Both the position numbers and the translations under genes were made by a program. A DNA stretch of 17,561 nucleotides, taken from contig VAXF01000052.1 in the NCBI GenBank assembly GCA_005888395.1, positions 3,980 to 21,540 of the forward strand. The letters are read 5' to 3'. How positions within the stretch are numbered: the stretch's first letter is position 1; each line of letters starts with the position of its first letter. Positions 6,877 to 13,883 of the stretch are shown piece after piece. Origin of the DNA: Actinomycetota bacterium (GTDB lineage: Bacteria; Actinomycetota; Acidimicrobiia; Acidimicrobiales; AC-25). The notes below the pieces were generated by a model, which had not been told where the DNA came from, ran no database searches, and worked only from the letters and a program-made list of their open reading frames with translations.

Positions 6877-8004
6877 ATGGCTGGCACCCAAGATCTCGCC
6901 GTGGAGGGTGCCGTGAACGCGCTGTCCCAGGACGTGATCCGTTCGCTGGCCGCCTTTCGTGGCCACGACGCACCTGTCGTCTCGCTGTACCTGGACGTGG
7001 ACGGGCGGCGCTACGTCCGGCCGAAGGAGTACGAGCTTCGCCTCGACGCCCTCGTCCGTCACGCCCAGGAGCGCGGCAACGGAGGCAACGGAGTGGCGCC
7101 GGCAGGCGACCTGGCCCGGGTCGAGCAACGCGTGAAGCAGGGGGTCGACCGGTCCCACACCAGGGGGCTGGCCATCTTCTCCTGCGCCGCCCACGGCCTG
7201 TGGGAGGTCCTCGAGCTGCCGGTGCCGGTGCGGAACCAGCTGGTAGTCAACCAGGTGCCGTACGTCCGCCAGCTCGAGGTCATCCTGGCCGAGCACGAGC
7301 GGATCTGCGTCCTGCTGGCCGACCGCCAGCGGGCCCGCATGCTCGTCGTGGAGCTCGGCCAGCCCGTCGACCGGAGCGAGGTGTTCGACGAGCTGCCCCG
7401 GCACGAGGACGACACCGGCGACTGGGAGCGGGACCACGTGCGCGACCACGCCGCCGCCGTGGTCCAGCGGCACCTCCGCCGGACCGCCGCGATGGCGTTC
7501 ACCGCCTTCCAGCGCCACGGGTTCGCGCACCTGGTCGTAGCCGCGGCCGACGAGATCGCCCCGACGCTGGAGGCCGAGCTCCACGACTACCTCCGCCAGC
7601 GCATCGTCGCCCGGCTGGTCCTGCCGGTCTCGTCGACGGAGGCCGTCATCCTCGACGCCGTGCAGCCGGTGGAGATCCAGATCGAGCGTGCCCGCGAGGA
7701 GGCGCTGAGCGGCAAAGGCGTCGCCGGCCTGCCCGGCGTGCTCGGGGCGCTGGTCGAACGGCGGGTCGAGACCCTGCTCGTATCCGACGGGTACGACGCG
7801 CCGGGGTGGCGCTGCGGCACGTGCGGCAACCTCGGCGTGCGGGGGCGGGCCTGCCCGGCCTGCGGTGCGAGGATGGAGCAGCTCGACGACGTCGTCGAGG
7901 AGGCGGTGGAAGAGGCGCTCAAGCAGTCGTGCCGGGTAGTCGTCTGCGTAGGGAACGCCGACCTCGACGTCCAGGGGCGCATCGCCGCCCTCCTCCGCTT
8001 CTGA
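6877..8004 (+). CDS. Release-factor-like protein (baeRF/Balon-type), zinc ribbon, no GGQ
   Basis: This 375-residue protein looks like the bacterial relatives of archaeo-eukaryotic eRF1/Pelota (baeRF families). The N-terminal domain (about 15-135) holds PVVSLYLDVDGRRYVRPKEYE. The middle domain (about 138-255) holds ERICVLLADRQRARMLVVEL and FAHLVVAAADEI. The C-terminal domain (about 260-375) holds VETLLVSDGYDAPGWRCGTC with a four-cysteine ribbon C313-x2-C316-x9-C326-x2-C329, and ends in a typical strand (RVVVCVGNADLDV). The middle-domain loop where eRF1 has GGQ reads RHEDDTGDWERDHVRDH (about 175-191), so the peptidyl-tRNA hydrolysis motif is absent. Loss of GGQ is also known in Pelota and in the hibernation factor Balon and its mycobacterial relatives. 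ATG 6877 is used; GTG 6913 after GGAGGG is a good alternative. The predicted HspR operator upstream suggests stress induction. Confidence 0.8.
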   Translation: MAGTQDLAVEGAVNALSQDVIRSLAAFRGHDAPVVSLYLDVDGRRYVRPKEYELRLDALVRHAQERGNGGNGVAPAGDLARVEQRVKQGVDRSHTRGLAIFSCAAHGLWEVLELPVPVRNQLVVNQVPYVRQLEVILAEHERICVLLADRQRARMLVVELGQPVDRSEVFDELPRHEDDTGDWERDHVRDHAAAVVQRHLRRTAAMAFTAFQRHGFAHLVVAAADEIAPTLEAELHDYLRQRIVARLVLPVSSTEAVILDAVQPVEIQIERAREEALSGKGVAGLPGVLGALVERRVETLLVSDGYDAPGWRCGTCGNLGVRGRACPACGARMEQLDDVVEEAVEEALKQSCRVVVCVGNADLDVQGRIAALLRF

Positions 8005-8044
8005 CCGATCCTCGCCCGTGGGCCCGTCGCCCGGCGGCGCGGCG

Positions 8045-8977
8045 GTGACGGCGACGATCGGCGTCGACCTCGGCGGGACGAAGTGCCTGGGCGTGCTGCT
8101 CGACGACGAGGGACGGGTGCTGGCCGAGCACCGCGTCCCGACGCCCGCGTCCGCCACTCCCGGCGCCATCGTCGACGCCATCATCGAGGTGGTGGCCGGC
8201 CTGGGCGGGAGCGCACGAGTGGGCGTCGGCGCCCCGGGCCTGGTCGACGGCGACGGGGTCCTCCGCTTCGCCCCGAACCTGCCTGGGGTGACAAGCCTGG
8301 CGCTGCGCGCCGAGCTGGAGCGCCGGCTGCCGGGGACGACGGCCCGGGTCGACAACGACGCCACCTGCGCCGGGTGGGCCGAGTGGCGGGTGGGCGCCGC
8401 CCGGGGGAGCGACCACGTGCTGCTCATCACCCTGGGGACGGGCATCGGCGGCGGCATCGTCGCCGGCGGCCGGCTCGAGCGGGGCGCCAACGGCTTCGCC
8501 GGCGAGATCGGCCACATGGTGGTGGACCCGCACGGCCCCGCCTGCGTGTGCGGGAAGCGAGGGTGCTGGGAGCGCTTCGCCTCGGGTAGCGGGCTCGGCC
8601 GGCTGGCCCGGGAGGCGGCCCAGGCCGGGCGGGGCCGGCGCATGGTCGCGCTGGCCGGGGGCGATCCGGAGGCCGTCCGGGGCGAGCACGTGACGAGGGC
8701 GTGCGCAGAGGGCGACGCCGAAGCGCTGGAGGTGATGCGCCAGTTCGCCTGGTGGCTGGCCCTCGGACTCGTCAACCTCGCCTACGCCTTCGACCCGGAG
8801 ACGTTCGTGATCGGCGGTGGCTTGGTCGAGGCCGGCGAAGTCCTGCTGGAGCCAACGCGTGCCGCGTTCGCCGACCTGCTGGCGGGCAGCGCCTACCGCC
8901 CCGCCGTGGCCATCGTCGCCGCCCAGCTGGGCGAGCGGGCCGGCGCCATCGGGGCCGCGCTGGTCGCCCGGGAGTGA
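8045..8977 (+). CDS. ROK-family glucokinase
   Basis: This enzyme phosphorylates glucose (or a close relative) with ATP in the cytoplasm. GTG 8045 is chosen because it gives MTATIGVDLGGTK; an in-frame GTG at 8018 would add nine residues. Visible features in the 310-residue protein are the phosphate loop DLGGTK (8-13), VDNDA with catalytic Asp105, the ATP-binding LGTGIGGG, and EIGH with Glu154 and His157. The ROK zinc site is complete: His157 plus C167-x-C169-G-x2-G-C174. Length and motifs match actinobacterial GlkA-type glucokinases. It lies 40 bases after the release-factor-like gene, and its stop is one base from the next GTG, so it is probably mid-operon. Glucose as substrate is inferred from family resemblance. 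Confidence 0.88.
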   Translation: MTATIGVDLGGTKCLGVLLDDEGRVLAEHRVPTPASATPGAIVDAIIEVVAGLGGSARVGVGAPGLVDGDGVLRFAPNLPGVTSLALRAELERRLPGTTARVDNDATCAGWAEWRVGAARGSDHVLLITLGTGIGGGIVAGGRLERGANGFAGEIGHMVVDPHGPACVCGKRGCWERFASGSGLGRLAREAAQAGRGRRMVALAGGDPEAVRGEHVTRACAEGDAEALEVMRQFAWWLALGLVNLAYAFDPETFVIGGGLVEAGEVLLEPTRAAFADLLAGSAYRPAVAIVAAQLGERAGAIGAALVARE

Positions 8978-8978
8978 C

Positions 8979-9707
8979 GTGAGGGTCGGCATCACGCTGC
9001 CCCAGTTCCGGGAGGACGCGGAGACGGCGCTGGCCACTGCGCGTCAGGCCGAGGCCGCCCGGCTCGACGGTGTGTTCGTCTTCGACCACCTCTGGCCCAT
9101 CGGCCGGCCCGACCGCCCGGCTCTCCACGCCCTCGAGCTGCTCGGCGCGCTCGCGGCCGAGACGCGGTCGCTCACGATCGGGTCGATGGTCGCCCGGGTC
9201 GGGGTCTACCCGGACCCCGTGCTGGTCAACGGCCTGGCCACCGTCCGGCGCGTGGCAGGGGACCGGCTGATCGCCGGGCTCGGGGTCGGCGACCACCTGA
9301 GCCGCGCGGAGAACCTGGCCTTCGGCGTGCCGTTCGCCTCGGCCGCGGACCGGCTCGCCGCCCTGGCTCGCTGCTGCCGGGAGATGCGGGTTCGCGGCGT
9401 GCCGACCTGGGTCGGCGGCACCTCCGCGGCGACGCGGGCGGTGGCGCTGGCCGAGGCGGACGGCTGGAACCTGTGGGGCGTGCCGCCGGCCCGGATCGCC
9501 GACGAGGTCGCCGCCCTGGCCCGGGAGGCGCGCGCGGTGGTGGTCACCTGGGCGGGCCAGGTCCGCCCGCTCGACGAAGACCTCGTCGCCCTCCTCCGCA
9601 CGCTGGCGGCGGCCGGCGCCGCCTGGGCGGTCCTTGCCCCTATCGACGCTCCCTGGCCGGAGGCGGTCGACCGAATCGCCGACGCCCGAAGACGCGTTTT
9701 GGGTTAG
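8979..9707 (+). CDS. Short LLM-class (luciferase-like, probably F420-dependent) oxidoreductase
   Basis: This is a luciferase-like monooxygenase-fold protein, 242 residues. The start MRVGITLPQF is typical of actinobacterial F420-dependent LLM enzymes. Further matches are DGVFVFDHLWP, the core ALAAETRSLTIGSMVARVGVYP, the conserved LVNGLATVRRVAGDRLIAGLGVGD, and the late PTWVGGTSAATRAVALAEADGWNLWG. Most relatives are 280-340 residues long. Here the insertion regions between GDH and PTWVGG and the C-terminus are short. The GTG start lies one base after the glucokinase stop. The cofactor (F420 versus FMN) and the substrate cannot be determined. Confidence 0.82.
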   Translation: MRVGITLPQFREDAETALATARQAEAARLDGVFVFDHLWPIGRPDRPALHALELLGALAAETRSLTIGSMVARVGVYPDPVLVNGLATVRRVAGDRLIAGLGVGDHLSRAENLAFGVPFASAADRLAALARCCREMRVRGVPTWVGGTSAATRAVALAEADGWNLWGVPPARIADEVAALAREARAVVVTWAGQVRPLDEDLVALLRTLAAAGAAWAVLAPIDAPWPEAVDRIADARRRVLG

Positions 9708-9735
9708 GAATCGGGCCGCGAAGCGGCCCGATTCC
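9707..9735 (+). terminator. Perfect 13-bp hairpin ending the release-factor/ROK/LLM operon
   Basis: GGAATCGGGCCGC (9707-9719), loop GAA, then GCGGCCCGATTCC (9723-9735). The stem begins inside the LLM stop codon. There is no T-run. The rest of the gap to 9874 shows only the -10-like site annotated separately. Confidence 0.75.
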
Positions 9736-9862
9736 TCGACAAGAATCCGCACTGCCCCCGCTGAGAGTTGCTCGCGACGGCGTCCCCACCCCGCCGCGCC
9801 GTAACGATCCTTGTCGCGCTTTCGGGCCGGAAAGAGGCACGAAACCTGACCCCGAACACGTT

Positions 9863-9868
9863 TAGGCT
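9863..9868 (+). promoter_or_regulatory. -10-like TAGGCT placing transcription start at the ATG
   Basis: TAGGCT fits TANNNT and ends six bases before the ATG at 9875, so transcription would begin at the start codon itself. No Shine-Dalgarno sequence is present. No good -35 is visible. Confidence 0.5.
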
Positions 9869-9874
9869 TCGCGG

Positions 9875-11077
9875 ATGGAGTTCCGTCGGATCAACGGCCT
9901 GCCGCCCTACGTCTTCACGATCATCAACGACCTGAAGGTCGCGGCGCGGCGGGCGGGCGACGACGTGATCGACCTCGGCTTCGGCAACCCCGACATCCCG
10001 TCGCCCGACGTCGCCGTCGAGAAGCTGGCCGAGGCCGTGCGCGACCCGAGGAACCACCGCTACTCGGCAAGCAAGGGCATCCCGAACCTGCGCCGGGCGA
10101 TCGCCGACCTGTACTTGCGCAAGTTCGGCGTGGAGCTCGACGCGGACCTCGAGGTGGTCACCACCATCGGGGCCAAGGAGGGGCTGTCCCACGTCATGTG
10201 GGTGCTGCTCGGGCCGGGCGACTCGGCATTCGTGCCGACGCCGTCGTACCCCATCCACGTGTACGCGCCGTTGTTCGCGGGCGCCGAGGTCAAGCAGATC
10301 CGGGTCGGGCCCGACCAGGACTTCTTCGCCAACCTGATGGACGCGTGGGAGAGCCAGTGGCCCAAGCCCCGGGTCGTCATCCTCTCGTTCCCTCACAACC
10401 CGACGACCGCGTGCGTCGACCTGGCCTGGATGTCCCGGCTGGTCGACTGGGCCCGGGAGCACGACGTGGTGCTCGTGCACGACTTCGCCTACTCCGACAC
10501 CGCGTTCGACGGCTACCAGCCGCCGTCCATCCTCCAGGTCCCCGGCGCCAAGGACGTGTGCGTGGAGCTGTACACGCTCACCAAGTCGTTCTCGATGGCC
10601 GGCTGGCGGGTGGCCTTCCTCGTCGGCAACGCCGAGATCGTCCAGGCGCTCACCAAGCTCAAGAGCTACCTCGACTACGGCACCTTCCAGCCGATCCAGA
10701 TCGCCGCCATAGTGGCCATGAACGAGGCGCCCGACTATCCCAAGCTCGTCAACGACATCTACCAGAGCCGCCGCGATGCCCTCTGCGACGGGCTGGCCCG
10801 CATGGGCTGGGAGTTCCCGAAGCCCCGGGGGACGATGTTCGTGTGGGCGCCCATACCCGAGCCGTACCGGGACATGGGCTCGCTCGACTTCGCCCGGTTC
10901 CTCATCACCGACGCCAAGGTGGCCACCTCACCCGGCGTCGGCTTCGGCCCGGGTGGGGACGGCTTCGTGCGCTTCGCCCTGATCGAGAACGAGCAGCGAA
11001 TCGGCCAGGCCGTCCGCACGATCCGCCGGGCCCTCACCGGCCTCCGCCCGGTGAGCGAAGCGAGCGAAGGTCTCTAG
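9875..11077 (+). CDS. AlaC-like PLP-dependent aminotransferase
   Basis: This 400-residue fold-type I aminotransferase resembles glutamate-pyruvate aminotransferase AlaC (class I/II, near the LL-DAP aminotransferase group). Visible are VIDLGFGNPDIPSP (31-44), RYSASKGIPNLRRAI, SFPHNPTT with Asn175, VHDFAYSD with Asp203 and Tyr206, and the PLP Schiff-base lysine in LTKSFSMAGWR (Lys237, Arg245). A carboxylate-binding Arg lies near the C-terminus in VRFALIENEQRI. The likely reaction is pyruvate plus glutamate to alanine plus 2-oxoglutarate, but related substrates are possible. The start ATG 9875 has no ribosome site and a -10-like hexamer six bases upstream, consistent with a leaderless transcript. 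The stop overlaps the convergent TetR stop at a shared CTAG. Confidence 0.92.
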   Translation: MEFRRINGLPPYVFTIINDLKVAARRAGDDVIDLGFGNPDIPSPDVAVEKLAEAVRDPRNHRYSASKGIPNLRRAIADLYLRKFGVELDADLEVVTTIGAKEGLSHVMWVLLGPGDSAFVPTPSYPIHVYAPLFAGAEVKQIRVGPDQDFFANLMDAWESQWPKPRVVILSFPHNPTTACVDLAWMSRLVDWAREHDVVLVHDFAYSDTAFDGYQPPSILQVPGAKDVCVELYTLTKSFSMAGWRVAFLVGNAEIVQALTKLKSYLDYGTFQPIQIAAIVAMNEAPDYPKLVNDIYQSRRDALCDGLARMGWEFPKPRGTMFVWAPIPEPYRDMGSLDFARFLITDAKVATSPGVGFGPGGDGFVRFALIENEQRIGQAVRTIRRALTGLRPVSEASEGL

Positions 11078-11641
11078 ACCTTCGCCAGCCTCGCCGGTGC
11101 GCGTTCGCCGAGCAGGCCCTCGAGGCAAAAGGCGACGGCGGCGTCGGCCACCTCGTCGGGCGGCTCACCCTTCACGAAGAGCAGGTTGCGGGCCAGGCTG
11201 TCGGTGACGCCGAGAATGGCGTAGGCGAGCACGAGCGGGTCGGCGTCCCGGACGCGCCCCGACACGACGCCCTCCTTCACGTGGCGGACGACGCTCGTCG
11301 GACACGGCGAACTGGAGGAGCGTGAAGAGGTGGCGGTTCTCCGACAACCAGTCCATCGACGCGCGGATGCCGAGCTCGATGCGTCGCACGGGATCGGCCT
11401 CGTCGCCGATGGCCGCCTGTTGACGCCGGCGTAGCTCCTGCTGGGCCTCCCGCAGGATCTCGGAGAACAGCTCCTCCTTCGACGAGAAGTACCAGTAGAA
11501 GACGCCCTTGCCGACGCCGATGCCCTGGACGATCTCGGCCACCGAGGTCGGGTGGTACCCGTTCTCGGCGAATCGCCGGCCCGCGTACTCCATGAGCTGG
11601 CGGCGCCGGTCGCGCCCTCGCTGGGTGAGGCGCCGGTTCAT
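11074..11641 (-). pseudogene. TetR-family regulator, frameshifted near 11290-11295
   Basis: The ATG at 11641 starts MNRRLTQRGRDRRRQLMEYA. A typical TetR helix-turn-helix follows (FAENGYHPTSVAEIVQGIGV, then GKGVFYWYFSSKEELFSEIL). The ligand domain begins (RIELGIRASMDWLSENRHLF) and stays in frame to LLQFAVSDER near 11295. Its continuation (VKEGVVSGRVRDADPLVLAY, then AFCLEGLLGERA) is one base out of frame and ends at a TAG at 11076-11074. Joined, it would be about 187 residues, shorter than usual, so some 15-25 residues may also be missing at the junction. The DNA-binding domain is intact. This may be a real null allele or an assembly error. No gene beside it reveals the ligand. Confidence 0.75.
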
Positions 11642-11650
11642 ACGACGCCG

Positions 11651-11681
11651 ACGGTAGGCAACCCTTGACCGCGCGGTCAAG
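11651..11681 (-). promoter_or_regulatory. TetR promoter with 18-bp palindromic operator over the -35
   Basis: An 18-bp perfect palindrome, CTTGACCGC/GCGGTCAAG, lies at 11664-11681, 22 bases upstream of the tetR ATG. On the minus strand it contains a -35 TTGACC (11680-11675), followed after 18 bases by the -10 TACCGT (11656-11651). Symmetry and position over the -35 fit autorepression by the encoded TetR protein. Confidence 0.65.
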
Positions 11682-11720
11682 AACGGCCGGACCGCCGCGC
11701 CGCCCAGGCGACGACGCCGT

Positions 11721-12242
11721 TTACCAGGAACGGCCGAAGTTGGTCGCTTCGCTGGGCCGGGGGCAGGTCGCGTCGATGAGATAGCCGACGTTGCCGTTTC
11801 CCGGGGTCTCCTGGACATAGAAGCACGATCCACTGGACGACCGGGACCCGAGCGTGAGCACGTTGGCGGTCGACACGTCCACGTACACCGTCCCCGTCGC
11901 CGCAGGGTCGACGTCCCCGCCGTAGCGGACGGAGCCCTCCATGCTGGGAAGGCCGCTCGGGGTGATGTCGTCCGTGTACGCCTGGCGCTGGGTATAAGCC
12001 GCGTTCTCGGCCAGCAGGACGTGCCGGAGGATGGCCTGGGCCCCGCGGTCCGACGCCCTGTGGCGCGAGCCGAGCAGCGTCGGGGTGGCGATGATCATCA
12101 ACACCGCCATGATGACGATGACCACTGCCAGCTCGATCAGGCTCGAGCCCGTCTCGTCGCCCGCCCGCGGTTGCCGCACCACCGGTCGCGCTGCCACGAA
12201 CAAGGTGTCGACCACTGGCGGCGGGCCATGAGCCCGTTTCAC
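11721..12242 (-). CDS. Type IV pilin-like (prepilin) protein
   Basis: A prepilin signal is clear: RAGDETG, then SSLIELAVVIVIMAVLMIIA, with cleavage expected after the Gly and the conserved Glu at mature position +5. One long hydrophobic N-terminal helix follows, then a globular domain (AILRHVLLAENAAYTQRQAY; SVRYGGDVDPAATGTVYVDV) with two cysteines (GSCFYVQ and DATCP) that could form the C-terminal disulfide loop of pilins. Expected location is a surface pilus or pseudopilus after processing by a prepilin peptidase. The start is uncertain. GTG 12242 gives a 32-residue leader; GTG 12182 gives a shorter, more typical leader of about 12 residues. Neither has a strong ribosome site. No pilus assembly gene is in the window, so it is an orphan. 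Confidence 0.78.
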   Translation of the reverse strand: MKRAHGPPPVVDTLFVAARPVVRQPRAGDETGSSLIELAVVIVIMAVLMIIATPTLLGSRHRASDRGAQAILRHVLLAENAAYTQRQAYTDDITPSGLPSMEGSVRYGGDVDPAATGTVYVDVSTANVLTLGSRSSSGSCFYVQETPGNGNVGYLIDATCPRPSEATNFGRSW

Positions 12243-12257
12243 ACCCCAGCGGCCGCG

Positions 12258-12274
12258 TTGACAGGATGTTGACA
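12258..12274. promoter_or_regulatory. Tandem TTGACA motifs in the divergent pilin/plsC region
   Basis: TTGACA occurs at 12258-12263 and again at 12269-12274 with an 11-base period, about one DNA turn. Each resembles a -35, but no matching -10 lies at 16-18 bases. They could instead be paired protein-binding sites. Confidence 0.3.
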
Positions 12275-12326
12275 CCGAGGGGTAGGGATGCCACGCACGG
12301 CCCTGTCCGGAGGCCGAGACGCCCGA

Positions 12327-12354
12327 TTCGACGGCCGCCCGCGACAGGTACTCT
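12327..12354 (+). promoter_or_regulatory. Probable promoter of the plsC-type gene
   Basis: TTCGAC (12327-12332), a 16-base spacer and TACTCT (12349-12354). The -10 ends nine bases before the ATG at 12364, so the transcript would have a leader of about two bases. No Shine-Dalgarno sequence is seen. Confidence 0.5.
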
Positions 12355-12363
12355 TGGTCGGAC

Positions 12364-13104
12364 ATGACCTACTGGGTCCTGAAGATCCTTTTGACACCCT
12401 TGCTCCGGTTCTTCTACCGGGTTCGCGTCGAAGGGCTCGAGCACGTCCCGCCGGAGGGCGCGGCCATCCTCGCCAGCAACCACCTGTCGTTCTGCGACTC
12501 GCTCTTTCTCCCCCTGGTGCTGCGCCGCCGGGTCACGTTCGTGGCCAAGGCGGAGTACTTCGAGGACCCGAAGACGGCATGGTTCTTCCGGGCGGTCGGC
12601 CAGATCCCGATCAAGCGGGGGGACGGCAGCGCGGCGCTGCGGGCCCTCGCCTCGGCCTCGGAGGTCCTGCAGCTGGGCGAGCTGTTCGGCATCTACCCGG
12701 AGGGCACCCGCTCACCGGACGGCCGCGTGTACAAGGGCCACACCGGAGTGGCCCGCCTGACCCTCGACAACCGGGTACCGGTGCTGGCCTGCGCGATGGT
12801 CGGGACCCGTGAGGCCCAGCCCATCGGCCAGGCCCTGCCCCGGCTCTTCATGCCGATCACGATCCGCATCAGCCACCCACTGAGCTTCGAGCAGTACTAC
12901 GAGCGGGCCAAGGACCCCCGCGTCCTGCGGGAGATCACCGACTCGATCATGTTCGAGCTGCGCGAGCTGTCCGGGCAGGAGTACGTCCACACCTACGCCA
13001 AGCGGAAAGGGGCCGAGGAGGCGGTGGGAGCCGAGGAGGTCCGATTGGTCTCGCTGGCCACCAGGGACGATGCCCGCCGCCCCGTGGCCGCCCACGCCGG
13101 CTGA
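12364..13104 (+). CDS. Lysophospholipid acyltransferase (PlsC family)
   Basis: This 246-residue enzyme is a membrane-associated 1-acyl-glycerol-3-phosphate acyltransferase-type protein that transfers an acyl chain onto a lysophospholipid or related acceptor. The catalytic HX4D box is NHLSFCD (His40, Asp45). The second block is TFVAKAEYFEDP with GQIPIKRG, the third is the acceptor-binding YPEGTRSPDG (111-120), and the fourth is VPVLACAMVG. The N-terminal VLKILLTPLLRFFYRV is an amphipathic or membrane-dipping helix. A charged C-terminal tail (KRKGAEEAVGAEEVRL) exceeds the core domain. Which step of phospholipid, glycolipid or PIM acylation it serves is unclear. The next gene starts 89 bases downstream on the same strand. 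Confidence 0.9.
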   Translation: MTYWVLKILLTPLLRFFYRVRVEGLEHVPPEGAAILASNHLSFCDSLFLPLVLRRRVTFVAKAEYFEDPKTAWFFRAVGQIPIKRGDGSAALRALASASEVLQLGELFGIYPEGTRSPDGRVYKGHTGVARLTLDNRVPVLACAMVGTREAQPIGQALPRLFMPITIRISHPLSFEQYYERAKDPRVLREITDSIMFELRELSGQEYVHTYAKRKGAEEAVGAEEVRLVSLATRDDARRPVAAHAG

Positions 13105-13156
13105 GACACCGCACCTCTCTCCGCACATCCAGCGCGACACTTCGCGACAATGAAAC

Positions 13157-13183
13157 AGGCCGTTCACGAACGGCCTCTACGGT
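13157..13183 (+). promoter_or_regulatory. Inverted repeat plus -10-like TACGGT upstream of the ACT-domain gene
   Basis: AGGCCGTTC (13157-13165), AC, GAACGGCCT (13168-13176) form a perfect 9+9 inverted repeat. TACGGT (13178-13183) follows at once and ends nine bases before the ATG at 13193. The repeat could be an operator in the promoter spacer, or the plsC terminator. A GGGAG ribosome-site-like run (13184-13188) lies between -10 and ATG. Confidence 0.45.
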
Positions 13184-13192
13184 GGGAGCGGA

Positions 13193-13876
13193 ATGACGAC
13201 GTATGTCGTGAGAGTGTGGGTTCCGGACCGGCCCGGTGCGCTCGGGGCGGTGGCCAGCCGGATCGGCGCGGTGCGGGGCGACCTGGTCGGGGTCGACATC
13301 CTCGAGCGAGGGGCGGGGCGGGCGATCGACGAGCTGGTCGTCGAGCTGCCGGGCGAGGAGCTGGTCCCCCTGCTGATCAACGAGATGGCCCAGGTGGACG
13401 GCGTCGCCGTCGAGGCCGTCCGTCCGGCGACCGAGCAGGTGGCCGACCCGCGCCTCGACGCCTTGGAGACGGCCGCCGTTCTCGTCGAGAAGCCCACCGT
13501 CGACGAGCTCCTGGAGACGCTCGCCCACCACGCCCGCCGCGACTTCGAGGCCGACTGGGCCGTGGTCGTCGGGCTCGAGGGGCCGGTTCCCCTGGCCTCC
13601 GTGGGCTCGCCGCCGCCAGCCGCCTGGTTGAGCGCCTTCGTCGCCGGGAGCCGCACGTCGGTGCGGGTGGCGGCCGGGGACTGCGGGCCGGACGACGTGG
13701 CGTGGGCCGCGCTCGCCACCTCGGAGCTGGCCCTCATCCTCGGGCGCAAGGGGCGGCCGTTCCGGGCCCGCGAGCGGCGCCAGCTCGGCGCTCTCGCCCG
13801 CATCGCCGACCATCGCTGGGTGGAGCTGGCGCAACGGACCTCGCGCGTCACCCACCCGAGCTCGCTCGGCGGGTAG
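13193..13876 (+). CDS. ACT-domain protein with a degenerate GAF-like C-terminal half
   Basis: This is a 227-residue soluble protein. Residues 1-80 form an ACT domain: a first strand TTYVVRVWVPDRPGALGAVA, where the D-R-P-G-A-L turn is the ligand-binding signature, then SRIGAVRGDLVGVDILERG and a strand DELVVELP. ACT domains bind amino acids or other small ligands as regulatory modules. The second half (about 95-220: DELLETLAHHARRDFEADWA, WAVVVGLEG, ELALILGRKGRPFRARERRQ, LGALARIADHRW) reads like a truncated GAF-type sensor; I am less sure of this. No catalytic domain is present, so it is probably a stand-alone ligand sensor. It ends seven bases before the convergent glycerol kinase stop. Its partner is unknown. 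Confidence 0.78.
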   Translation: MTTYVVRVWVPDRPGALGAVASRIGAVRGDLVGVDILERGAGRAIDELVVELPGEELVPLLINEMAQVDGVAVEAVRPATEQVADPRLDALETAAVLVEKPTVDELLETLAHHARRDFEADWAVVVGLEGPVPLASVGSPPPAAWLSAFVAGSRTSVRVAAGDCGPDDVAWAALATSELALILGRKGRPFRARERRQLGALARIADHRWVELAQRTSRVTHPSSLGG

Positions 13877-13883
13877 CCCCGGG

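Noticed and set aside
6796..8775. A 659-codon open frame on the minus strand across the release-factor-like and glucokinase genes
   Set aside because: It is antisense to two genes with clear family motifs, and its product is low-complexity. Long antisense frames are expected at this GC content.
11071..11079. A special element at the overlapping aminotransferase and tetR stops (CTAG)
   Set aside because: The shared CTAG simply lets two convergent genes end on the same bases; no hairpin surrounds it.
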